Shown here: piece by piece, positions 24,930 through 33,226 of the stretch
Layout: the number at the start of each line of letters is the position of its first letter
Numbering within the stretch: position 1 is the first letter of the stretch
From: CAZGVW01 sp964529265
GTDB taxonomy: Bacteria; Planctomycetota; Phycisphaerae; Phycisphaerales; UBA1924
Direction of reading: 5' to 3'
NCBI GenBank assembly: GCA_964529265.1
Contig: CAZGVW010000104.1
Span: 1 to 55,533 of the forward strand
Length of the DNA stretch: 55,533 nucleotides
The notes under the pieces: model-generated
Seen by the model: only the letters and a program-made list of their open reading frames with translations
Told to the model about the DNA's origin: nothing
The model's database searches: none
Position numbers and translations under genes: made by a program

Positions 24930-25019
24930 CGGCCGGTCGTCGCCCGGGCCTCGCACGGGGTCCCAGGCGGAGCAATCGGCCGAGAGTGATTCCTTCGGGG
25001 CTTCGGGGAGATAGAGAAG

Positions 25020-28000
25020 ATGCAGGTTCGCACCAACCGCGCCGACGTTGTCATGCGGGCTGCGCGCGTCGCCCTCTTCGCGGGCGGCGCGGCCAGCCTC
25101 TACGCGCCCGCCGTCCTCGCCGCGCCGCAGGGCCAGCAGGTGGTCCGGGGCCAGGCCCAGTTCAGCCGCGTCGGCGACACCACGGTCATCCGCGCCAGCA
25201 ACGGCGCCATCATCAACTATGGCTCGTTCGATATCGCGGCGCACGAGGCCGTGCGCTTCGTGCAGCCCGGCGCCGAAGCCCGCGTGCTGAACCGCATTCA
25301 GTCCGCGGCGCCGACGCGCATCGATGGCGCGCTGCAGGCGAACGGGCGCGTCTACATCGTGAACCCCGCGGGCGTGATCTTCGGCCGCGGCTCGATCATC
25401 GACGTCGCGGGCCTCTACGCCGGCGCCGCGCACATTGCCGATTCCGACTTCGCCCGCGGCGTGAATCACTTCACGGATGTGGCGGGCGCGGTCGTGAACG
25501 AGGGCACGATCAACGCGAGCGCGGTACACCTCATCGGCGCACACGTGGCGAACCACGGCGCGATCGTGGCGAACAAGGGCATCGTCTCCATGCTCGTGGG
25601 GAACGATGTCTACATCGGCGAGCAGGGCGGCTCGATCTACGTGCGCATCGACGGCGCATCGCTGAGCCCGGAGGCGGGCCCCGCGAAGGGCGCCGGCGCC
25701 ACGCCCGATCTTGCCGCGGCGCCCGGCGTCGAGAACACCGGCTCGATCAGCGCCCGGGGCGGACGCATCACGCTCGGCGCGGGCGACGCCTACTCGCTGG
25801 CCATCCGCAACTCCGGCTCGATCCGTGCGGCGGGCGGCAACGTGGCGCTCGCAGCGCGGGACGGCGCGATTCACAACTCCGGCGAACTGAGCGCGAGCGC
25901 CAGCCGCGGCAAGGCGGGCGACGTCACCGTCCAGGCGCCGGTCGTGCTGCACGAGGGCATCGCGAGCGCGGACACGGGCGCCGGCCAGGCCGGGCGCGTC
26001 GAGATCACCAGCAGCCGCGGAACGACGCTGGCTTCGGGCTCGGTGGTTTCCGCGGCGGGCGGCAAAGGCAACGCCCACGGCGGCGAGGTGCTCGTGCACG
26101 CGTACGAGGGCGACACGGTGTTTGCCCCTGGGGCCACAGTGGATATCTCCGGAGGCGATCTTGGCGGCCACGGCGGCTTCGCTGAAATCAGCGGCGGCGA
26201 GCGGCTGGCGATCCACGGCCGGATCAAGGGGGACGTGAAGGCCGGTTTCGACGCGGCCACCGTGCTGTTCGATCCGCGCGACATCCTCATCTTCGGCGGC
26301 GCCCCGGGCGACGGCGCGGATGACGGCGAAGTGGGCGACGGCTTGGTCGGCTCGGGCGACGGCGGGATGCTCGATTTCTCGATCTCGACGGGCGCCATCG
26401 AGGCCTTCGTCGGCGACGTGATCCTGGAGGCCGAGCGCGACATCATCGCGGGCGAGACGATCAACAAGACCAACGGCGGCCTGATCTTCGACGCCGGGCG
26501 CGACATCCTCATGGGCGGCGAGTTCGGCGGCGGCGACACCGCCTCCTTCACGGCGACCTTCCTGGAGTTCACCGCCGGGCGCAACATCATCGATCGCTCG
26601 CTGCTCGGCACGAACCTCACGTCCACCAGCGGCAACATCACGCTGGAGGCGACGACCGGCCACATCGAGTTCGCGCTGGCGACCGTGCCCTTCAACCGCA
26701 CGCTCAGCCTCACGCAGGCGGAGAATCTCTTCGTCGGCGCCGGCCCCTTCGGCTACGTCGGCAACCCGGCCGGCACGAACCTGAACGTCACCGTGACGAA
26801 CGGCTGGCTCATCTTCGGCGGCGAGTTCGGCGGCGAAATCGGCTTCACCCAGCAACTCCGCTCCGTCGATGCGTTCGCCAGCAACTTCGTCCGCGTGGAC
26901 GACAACCTCGATGTCACCGGCAACGCCCGCATCCGCAGCCTCGGCAACGTCGAGGTGAACGGCTTCATCCACTCCGATTCGGGCGCCATCACGCTCCACG
27001 GCGATACGAACGGCAACGGCTCCGGCGCGCCGGACGTCTTCTTCGGCCCGGGCGCCGATCTCGCGGCCGAGTCGATCAACCTCCTCGCGGGCTCGAATTC
27101 CGGCCAGGCCACGGCTCGCGTGGATGCCCGTACGAACAACCCCGCCCTCCGCGGCGCCTCGCTCGGCGCCACGCGGCCGACTTCAGTCCGCTTCGAGCAG
27201 GATGCGCCCATCACCGCGGGCGATCTTCCCTCTCCCGGCCAGTTCGGCGCCGCGCTCGCGGGCATGGAGTACCGCGTCGAGTCCTACGACGCCTCCGTCA
27301 CCATCGGGAATGGCTCGATCGTCGAGGGAACGCAGCTCACGCTCGCCAGCCAGACGGGCAGCGTCATCGATGATGATCTCGACCTCGCCTCGCTCCGCGT
27401 GATCAACACCGCCACGCTGAATGAAGACGTCACATCGACCGGCGATCAGACCTACGAGGGCGATGTCACGCTCGGCGCGGATGTCATCCTGACGGGCGAC
27501 GACATCGTTTTCGAGCAGGAACTCGATGGCGCCGCGGCCGCGACCATCGCCGCCGACGTGGTCTTCGGCGGTTTCGTCGGCGGCGCCACACCGCTCCAGA
27601 CTCTCGCCGTCATGGGCGCGGCGTCGATCGATGGCGGCGGCGTCACGACTCAATCCGGCCAGAACTACAGCGGCCCGCTCGCGCTCGGCGACCACACCGC
27701 GCTCACCAGCCTTGACGCCGGCGTCATTCGCCTGGGCGGCGGCGCGAACGGCCCGTTCGATCTCTTCGTCACCACTTCGCCCGGTGGGCTCATCATCCTC
27801 GGCGACAGCCTCGGCGCCTCGCAGGCCCTGCGCGACATCCGCCTCAGCACCGCGGGCGAGAGCGGCGTGCGCCCCATCCCCGACCGCGCCACAATCGTCG
27901 GCGAGCAATCGCTCTCCATTCACTCGCGGGACTTCGTGATGGGGCAGCACGAGAAGTTCACCACGCTCGGCTCGCTGAACGTCAACGCCTCCCGCCTCGC

Positions 28001-28979
28001 CGAACTGAGCGACCTCGTCACCACCGGCGCCATGACCGTCACGGCGCCTGAGATCAGCCTCCTCCGCCGCGAGGGCGCGTCCCTGCTCAACTCCGCCGGC
28101 GTCCTCGTGACCGACCGAGGCCTCGACTTCGTCGCCGGCGGCGCCATCAACTTCAACGGCGCCATCACGCTCGCCGGCGACGCCGCCGCCCACCCGCCCA
28201 CCTTCGGCTCCGCGGCAAGCGACGTCGCCCCGCCCTCACTCGAGGACTTCGAGTTCTCGCTCATCGATGGCGCTCTCGTCACCGAAAGCGCCCTGATGTT
28301 CGATGGCATCGTGCTCGACCAGCGCACTTCGCCCGGCGATACGGAGCCGCCTGGGCCGCCGGACGACGAAACCGATCCCTCGCCCGATCTCGCCGGCGCC
28401 GATCGCACCACACCGCAGTTCCAGGATTTCACGCTCCCCGAAGCGTACGACGTCCAGTTGCTCGGCCGCATCGCCGTCGCTTCACGCGCGCCTTCCCTCG
28501 GTGAGGCGCAGGGCGCCACCGTCGGCCGGGCCCTCTTCAACGACATGCCCGCAGCACCCGCAGGCTTCACAGAGGGCGAGCGCATCGCCTCAGCCACCCG
28601 CTTCGACATCGACCTCGTCCGCCGCGTGGTCGAGGCCTACGAAGGCTTCTTCGGCCCGGGCGAGGGCAGCGGCGATGCTCCACAGATCGCCGTGATCCTC
28701 TCCGCGGCTTCGCAGCAGTACATGTCGCTGCACGACGCAGCCCAGATCGATGCCGCGGGGTTCGATCAGTTCCTCCGGGAGAACCCCGACCAGGCCGTGG
28801 CGCTCGACTACGTGCTCCGCCTGAGGGCCGTCCTGCGCGAGATGCAGGGGCTGGGCCTCACCCCGGCGGAGTACGCCCAGGCGCGAGACCGCCTCCTGGC
28901 CACCCTGGCCCGCGTGGAGGGCCTCACGGTCGAGCAACTGCGCCTCATGGCCGACCCGACGCTTATCCCCGGCGCCTGA
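25020..28979 (+). CDS. TpsA-family exoprotein (filamentous haemagglutinin-like)
   Basis: A 1319-residue secreted protein, cargo of the adjacent TpsB transporter. Signal peptide to about residue 35 (V-L-A-A-P). The TPS domain follows (about 36-180) with I-I-N-Y-G-S-F-D-I, L-N-R-I-Q-S, G-A-L-Q-A-N-G-R-V-Y-I-V-N-P-A-G-V-I-F-G, the filamentous haemagglutinin N-terminal signature. Residues 180-1120 are Gly/Asp/Ser-rich with many short beta repeats, as expected for a long beta-helix. I see no Cys, normal for TpsA proteins. A Pro/Asp linker near 1100 precedes a C-terminal region (about 1190-1319) that looks alpha-helical, unlike the rest. ATG 25020, GGGGAG upstream. Cargo activity (adhesin or other) is unknown. 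Confidence 0.88.
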   Translation: MQVRTNRADVVMRAARVALFAGGAASLYAPAVLAAPQGQQVVRGQAQFSRVGDTTVIRASNGAIINYGSFDIAAHEAVRFVQPGAEARVLNRIQSAAPTRIDGALQANGRVYIVNPAGVIFGRGSIIDVAGLYAGAAHIADSDFARGVNHFTDVAGAVVNEGTINASAVHLIGAHVANHGAIVANKGIVSMLVGNDVYIGEQGGSIYVRIDGASLSPEAGPAKGAGATPDLAAAPGVENTGSISARGGRITLGAGDAYSLAIRNSGSIRAAGGNVALAARDGAIHNSGELSASASRGKAGDVTVQAPVVLHEGIASADTGAGQAGRVEITSSRGTTLASGSVVSAAGGKGNAHGGEVLVHAYEGDTVFAPGATVDISGGDLGGHGGFAEISGGERLAIHGRIKGDVKAGFDAATVLFDPRDILIFGGAPGDGADDGEVGDGLVGSGDGGMLDFSISTGAIEAFVGDVILEAERDIIAGETINKTNGGLIFDAGRDILMGGEFGGGDTASFTATFLEFTAGRNIIDRSLLGTNLTSTSGNITLEATTGHIEFALATVPFNRTLSLTQAENLFVGAGPFGYVGNPAGTNLNVTVTNGWLIFGGEFGGEIGFTQQLRSVDAFASNFVRVDDNLDVTGNARIRSLGNVEVNGFIHSDSGAITLHGDTNGNGSGAPDVFFGPGADLAAESINLLAGSNSGQATARVDARTNNPALRGASLGATRPTSVRFEQDAPITAGDLPSPGQFGAALAGMEYRVESYDASVTIGNGSIVEGTQLTLASQTGSVIDDDLDLASLRVINTATLNEDVTSTGDQTYEGDVTLGADVILTGDDIVFEQELDGAAAATIAADVVFGGFVGGATPLQTLAVMGAASIDGGGVTTQSGQNYSGPLALGDHTALTSLDAGVIRLGGGANGPFDLFVTTSPGGLIILGDSLGASQALRDIRLSTAGESGVRPIPDRATIVGEQSLSIHSRDFVMGQHEKFTTLGSLNVNASRLAELSDLVTTGAMTVTAPEISLLRREGASLLNSAGVLVTDRGLDFVAGGAINFNGAITLAGDAAAHPPTFGSAASDVAPPSLEDFEFSLIDGALVTESALMFDGIVLDQRTSPGDTEPPGPPDDETDPSPDLAGADRTTPQFQDFTLPEAYDVQLLGRIAVASRAPSLGEAQGATVGRALFNDMPAAPAGFTEGERIASATRFDIDLVRRVVEAYEGFFGPGEGSGDAPQIAVILSAASQQYMSLHDAAQIDAAGFDQFLRENPDQAVALDYVLRLRAVLREMQGLGLTPAEYAQARDRLLATLARVEGLTVEQLRLMADPTLIPGA

Positions 28980-29353
28980 TCCGGCAGCGGCAGGCCCGAC
29001 GTGTCCCGCGAGAGCCCCTGCGAGACCCGTTACTGCCAGTTTGAGAGGCAGGAACGGCCCGAGAACGCTCCCAAGGCCGATTCCGGCGTGTTCCGGGGGT
29101 CGCCCGACGCGTTGGCGCGGCGCGCCCGTTGCCCCACCTCAACCTGGTGTCGAACCGGGCGTCCGCCCGGGTCGTAGTTGAGCCAAGTCTGCAACGCAGT
29201 TGGAAGGGTCAGGTATCGAGCGGCGGCGAGGTGGGAACCGGGACTCAGATCCGCTGGAACCCCCGCCGACAGAAAGCCAACAAGAGTCCGCCGCGGATTG
29301 CGTGTGCTGCGCTCGCGCGCAGCGCCGCGGCCACAGGAAGGAGCATCTCGTCC
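28980..29353. other. 374-nt gap between TpsA and HtrA genes
   Basis: No gene is supported here. There is a perfect 7-bp GC hairpin at 29155-29170 (2-nt loop) without a T tract, a small CTGCC/GGCAG stem near 29035, and a possible -10 box TATCGA at about 29215 ahead of the HtrA gene without a clear -35. The open frames crossing it are unconvincing. Confidence 0.5.
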
Positions 29354-30865
29354 ATGGAGACCAAGACCATCAGACGTTCCCTCACCGCCACCTCCACGCT
29401 TGCCGTCATCGCGCTGGGCGCGATCGCGCTGCCCCCGGTCTTCGCGGATCCGGAGCCCTCCGCGCCGGATGTATCGCGACAGCAGCTCGAGCATGCCCGC
29501 AGCCTGTCGGATGCGTTCCGCGCCGTCGCGAAGTCCACGGCGCCGAGCGTCGTCAACATTCGCTCGGTGCAGCGGGCGCAGACCGCCACGCAGCCGCGCA
29601 TGTTGCCCCCCAGCGGCCTGCCGAGTCCCTTCGATGAACTCTTCGAGCGCTTCCACTTCGATGACCAGGCGCCGCCGCAGCAGCGCGAGCGCTCCAGCGT
29701 CGGCAGCGGCGTTGTCGTCAGCGAAGACGGCTACATCCTCACGAACAACCACGTCATCGCGAACGCGGACGAAATCACGGTGACGCTCGACACCGGCAGC
29801 GAATACACGGCCGAAGTCGTCGGGGCCGATCCGCCCACAGATCTCGCCGTGCTGCGCATTGAGGCGAGTCATCTCACCCCGGCCCGCCTCGGCAACTCGG
29901 ATTCGATCGAAGTGGGTGACTGGGTGCTCGCCGTCGGCTCGCCCTTCGGCTTCGATCACACGGTCACCGCGGGCATCGTGAGCGCCAAGGGCCGCTCCGG
30001 GCTCCGCCTCGCGTCGTATGAGCAGTTCATCCAGACCGATGCGGCCATCAACCCCGGCAACTCCGGCGGCCCCCTCGTCAACCTGAACGGCGAGGTCATC
30101 GGCATCAACTCCGCCATCACCACGCGCACCGGCGGGTCGATCGGCATCGGCTTCGCCATCCCGGCCAATATGGCCCGGAGCGTGATGGAATCGATCATCG
30201 CGAACAACGGCTCCGTGGTCCGCGGCTGGCTCGGCGTCAACATCCAGGAACTCACGCCCGATCTCGCGCAGTCCTTCGACTACACGAGCACCCACGGCGT
30301 GCTCGTTCCGGAAGTGACGGAGAATGGCCCCGCGTCCAAGGCCGGCATCCAGCCGGGCGACATCATCCTCTCCTTCGATGGCCACGAGACGGAGAACCCC
30401 GATCAACTCCGCAACATCGTCGCGCTCACCACGCCCGGCGAAGAGGTTGAAATCGAGGTGTTCCGCGACGGCGCTCGAAAGACCGTGAATGTCGAAGTCG
30501 GGCGCCTCGATCCGGAGCGCCTGGCGTCCGCGGAGTCCGCCGCGCCCGCCGGAACCACGGCTTCCACGGAACTCGGTGTCACCGTGCGCACGCTCGACGA
30601 CCAGATTGCCGCGGAACTCGGCTACCGCAGCGGCCTGCAGGGCGTCGTCATCACCGAGGTTGAACGCGGCTCCCTCGCCAACCGCGTCGGCCTCAGCCCG
30701 CGCGACATCATCGTGCAGATCGGCGAGGCGCCGGTGCACAACCTCGCCGACTTTGAAGCGGCGCTGAAGTCGAGCGACCTCTCGCAGGGCCTTCGCATGC
30801 AGGTCGTCTCCCGCGGCGTGAAGCGATACGTCTTCGTTCGCGTGCCCTCCAACGACAAGCGCTGA
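29354..30865 (+). CDS. HtrA/Deg-family periplasmic serine protease
   Basis: A 503-residue envelope protease-chaperone that removes misfolded proteins. Signal peptide 1-31 (ends V-F-A-D). Trypsin-like domain with the triad H133 (T-N-N-H-V-I-A-N), D163 (P-T-D-L-A-V) and S237 (N-P-G-N-S-G-G-P-L-V-N). Two PDZ domains follow, about 291-385 (W-L-G-V-N-I-Q-E-L) and 405-500 (L-G-V-T-V-R), the DegP/DegQ arrangement. ATG 29354 has AGGAAGGAG 11 nt upstream; the longer upstream open frame lacks this. A very strong terminator follows, so it is probably monocistronic. Its place beside the secretion pair may reflect quality control of exported proteins. Confidence 0.95.
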   Translation: METKTIRRSLTATSTLAVIALGAIALPPVFADPEPSAPDVSRQQLEHARSLSDAFRAVAKSTAPSVVNIRSVQRAQTATQPRMLPPSGLPSPFDELFERFHFDDQAPPQQRERSSVGSGVVVSEDGYILTNNHVIANADEITVTLDTGSEYTAEVVGADPPTDLAVLRIEASHLTPARLGNSDSIEVGDWVLAVGSPFGFDHTVTAGIVSAKGRSGLRLASYEQFIQTDAAINPGNSGGPLVNLNGEVIGINSAITTRTGGSIGIGFAIPANMARSVMESIIANNGSVVRGWLGVNIQELTPDLAQSFDYTSTHGVLVPEVTENGPASKAGIQPGDIILSFDGHETENPDQLRNIVALTTPGEEVEIEVFRDGARKTVNVEVGRLDPERLASAESAAPAGTTASTELGVTVRTLDDQIAAELGYRSGLQGVVITEVERGSLANRVGLSPRDIIVQIGEAPVHNLADFEAALKSSDLSQGLRMQVVSRGVKRYVFVRVPSNDKR

Positions 30866-30892
30866 TCCGCCAGGACGCGGACGGCGTCTCCG

Positions 30893-30942
30893 GCCCGCCG
30901 GCGTGACCGCTCCTTCCGGGGGCGCGCCGGCGGGCATTTTTT
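30893..30942 (+). terminator. Rho-independent terminator after the HtrA gene
   Basis: An 11-bp perfect stem (30893-30903 with 30925-30935), a 21-nt loop and a run of six T (30937-30942), 28 nt after the stop. Confidence 0.85.
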
Positions 30943-30992
30943 GCGGTTTTCCCGCGCCGGTTGCTGTGGTCGGAGGGCGCGCCTGCCCTCGC

Positions 30993-30998
30993 TATCCT
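30993..30998 (+). promoter_or_regulatory. -10 box next to HD-protein start
   Basis: TATCCT ends 7 nt before ATG 31006, and no ribosome binding site is present. Transcription would begin at or beside the start codon (leaderless). The -35 box is unclear. Confidence 0.42.
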
Positions 30999-31005
30999 CT
31001 GCACC

Positions 31006-31557
31006 ATGACCCCTTCCGAAGCCCGCGCCCTCATGCACGAATGGACACAGAGCCCCGCCCTGCGCGGGCACATGGAGGCCGTCGCCGCGTGCATGGGCGC
31101 CTGCGCCGATCGGGCTGACCCCGCCGCCAAAGACCGCTGGATCACCGCCGGCCTGCTCCACGACTTCGATTACGAGAAGCACCCGTCGAAGGAGGAACAC
31201 CCCTTCGTCGGCGTGAAGCGGCTGCGCGAACTCGGCGTCGATGAGGAGATCTGCCGCGCCATTCTCGGCCACGCCCAGTATTCCGGCCAGGAGCGCGATA
31301 CGCCGATGGCGCGCTCCCTCTTCGCCGTGGATGAACTCGCCGGCTTCATCGTCGCGTGCGCCAAAGTGCGCCCGAGCGGCATCGCCGACCTCGAAGCGAA
31401 GAGCGTGAGGAAGAAACTGAAGGACAAAGCCTTCGCCGCCGCCGTCAGCCGCGAGGACATTCGGCAGGGCATCGCCGAACTCGGCGTCGATGAGGCCGAG
31501 CACATCACGCTTTGTATCGAGGCCATCCGCGGCGCAGGGGATCGCGTGCCGATCTAA
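31006..31557 (+). CDS. HD-domain metal-dependent hydrolase
   Basis: A 183-residue cytoplasmic protein with an HD phosphohydrolase fold. H22 (L-R-G-H-M-E-A-V) and H52-D53 (L-L-H-D-F-D-Y-E-K-H-P) are the metal ligands of this subfamily, followed by H-A-Q-Y-S-G-Q-E and V-D-E-L-A-G-F-I-V-A. Members are often annotated as predicted hydrolases; the substrate, perhaps a nucleotide or phosphoester, is unknown. The start ATG 31006 is supported by the family N-terminus (M-T-P-S-E-A). It has its own apparent leaderless promoter and is isolated from the HtrA gene by a terminator. Confidence 0.85.
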   Translation: MTPSEARALMHEWTQSPALRGHMEAVAACMGACADRADPAAKDRWITAGLLHDFDYEKHPSKEEHPFVGVKRLRELGVDEEICRAILGHAQYSGQERDTPMARSLFAVDELAGFIVACAKVRPSGIADLEAKSVRKKLKDKAFAAAVSREDIRQGIAELGVDEAEHITLCIEAIRGAGDRVPI

Positions 31558-31582
31558 CGCCGGCCGACTTCCGGCCTCCGAA

Positions 31583-33058
31583 TCACTCCTCGCCGACCAC
31601 CGCGGCGCTCGCCGTGGTCAGCACGTCGATGCGCTTCGGGTGGATGATGTTCACGCGCAGGGCCGGATCGATCCGCCCTTCGCCCTCAACGCCCACGATC
31701 GAGCCCAGTTTGCCCTTGAGATCGACCACTTCCGACGGCGCCAGGTACGCAATCGTGTGCGCCGAGGCCGTGTCCACGCTCTGCAGGCGGTACATCAGCG
31801 GCAGATCCTGCCCGTTGTAGATCGTGCTTGACGTCAGCCGCCCCACCGCCACGTACTGCCTCATCTCGGAGAGCGCGAACACGCGGCTCTTGATCTCCTC
31901 GATCCCCTTCGACGCGTTCTGCTCCACCGCGGCGATGCGCTGCATGTCCTTCTGAAGATCGATGCGGATCTTGAGCAGCTCGACGCGCGACTGAATCGCC
32001 CTCCGCACCGGCTCGCTCTCCGAAACGTCCGGGAGCGACGTCCGAAGCGCCTCAAACTCCGCCAGCAGCGGCTCGAGTTCGGCGTCCTCAGTGGGCTCCT
32101 GCGCCAGGCGCTTGAAAACCTTGTCCAGATCCTCGAAGGAAGCCGGATCTCGCCGGCGCTCAGGCGCGGGCGCGGAAGCCGTGCGAGCCGGCCGTTCCGG
32201 CGCCGGAGCGATCGAGTCATGCTCAAACGATGAACCCGATCCCCAGGCAAGCCCCCCTGCCGTGCCGTCATACGGCATCGGCCCGAACACGTCCGGGGCC
32301 GGCGCCGCTCCCGGAGCAGGCCGGGTCGCCGTGGTGGTCATGGGCGTGGTCTGAGGCTGACCCGCGCCGGGCGCTGCCGCCGTCTGCCCGCCATCCGCCG
32401 CGCCACTGGGAAAATCCCCACGTGGCGCCGCAGTGGTCGTGGTTGGCGAGGTCGGCGGCGGCACAACCGGCTGGCTCGGCGCCGCGGCTGCGATGTCCTG
32501 CGGCGTCGCGGGACGCACGGCCTGCGCGCTCACGAACCCTCGCGCCGCCTCCGGCGCCCGCACGATGAACCCCGCGATGCGCCCCTGCGCATCGTTCACG
32601 GTTTCGATGTGATCCAGTTCGGTTCCCGCCGGCATCTTGTCCGTGAGCAGGCGCTTCCAGCTGTCGCGCACATCGGCGTTCATGTAGAGCGCCAGCAGGC
32701 CCGACGGCCGCGTGAGCCGCACCTTGTTCCGCCCCTGCACGAACTCGCCGTCCTCCGGCGCCACCAGCGCGCGCACTCCGGCGGGATACTGAACCCTGAT
32801 CCAGCCGTGCGCCTCGCCATCCGCCGTCAGAACATCGCCGCGCTTCGCCTGGCCGACGGCGTACCACACGTCGCCCCCGCCGCAGCGGATCGGCGCGCTG
32901 TCCGTGGTCACGACAACCTGCCGCGGCTGCACGTCCGTCGTCTGAGCGCGCGCCTGCGGCGCTGCTACAGCAGTGGCCGCCACAGCGCCGGTCAGAATTG
33001 CAAGCGTGAGAAGGGAAGTCCGGACCTTCGATCTGCCATCCGTTGCATGGAACCCCAT
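31583..33058 (-). CDS. Secreted SH3-like protein with disordered middle
   Basis: A 491-residue exported protein beginning at ATG 33058 (GAGAGGAT upstream), although the frame stays open much further. Signal peptide about 1-39 (A-P-Q-A-R-A-Q). Residues 45-110 look like a bacterial SH3 domain (A-P-I-R-C-G...W-Y-A-V-G-Q, G-D-V-L, G-W-I-R-V-Q-Y-P). A long Thr/Pro/Ala-rich disordered stretch (about 185-320) leads to a helical segment (about 325-400, likely coiled coil) and a final domain with V-I-Y-N-G-Q-D-L-P-L-M-Y-R-L-Q-like character. SH3-like domains bind cell wall or proteins; the target is unknown. Divergent from TolC. Confidence 0.75.
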   Translation of the reverse strand: MGFHATDGRSKVRTSLLTLAILTGAVAATAVAAPQARAQTTDVQPRQVVVTTDSAPIRCGGGDVWYAVGQAKRGDVLTADGEAHGWIRVQYPAGVRALVAPEDGEFVQGRNKVRLTRPSGLLALYMNADVRDSWKRLLTDKMPAGTELDHIETVNDAQGRIAGFIVRAPEAARGFVSAQAVRPATPQDIAAAAPSQPVVPPPTSPTTTTAAPRGDFPSGAADGGQTAAAPGAGQPQTTPMTTTATRPAPGAAPAPDVFGPMPYDGTAGGLAWGSGSSFEHDSIAPAPERPARTASAPAPERRRDPASFEDLDKVFKRLAQEPTEDAELEPLLAEFEALRTSLPDVSESEPVRRAIQSRVELLKIRIDLQKDMQRIAAVEQNASKGIEEIKSRVFALSEMRQYVAVGRLTSSTIYNGQDLPLMYRLQSVDTASAHTIAYLAPSEVVDLKGKLGSIVGVEGEGRIDPALRVNIIHPKRIDVLTTASAAVVGEE

Positions 33059-33188
33059 AGTCGCATCCTCTCGGTTCGGGGGTGGGTCAGGATTTTCTCG
33101 CATCTTATCGGATCCGCCGCGGGGCGCGTTGAGGCCCCCCGCCCCGTCCGGCCGGGTTATTCCCGGGCCGCGGGGCGACCGCCCCGCT

Positions 33189-33217
33189 TTGACCGCCCCG
33201 ACGCCCGGTCGTACCCT
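33189..33217 (+). promoter_or_regulatory. Promoter of the TolC-family gene, leaderless type
   Basis: TTGACC (33189-33194), 17-nt spacer, TACCCT (33212-33217), then 9 nt to ATG 33227. Both boxes are good and there is no ribosome binding site, so this is the best-supported leaderless promoter in the window. Confidence 0.58.
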
Positions 33218-33226
33218 CGGCCATTC

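Noticed and set aside
20000..27000. dif site at the skew change
   Set aside because: No 28-mer with the XerC/XerD half-site pattern could be found by eye; only the skew supports a terminus.
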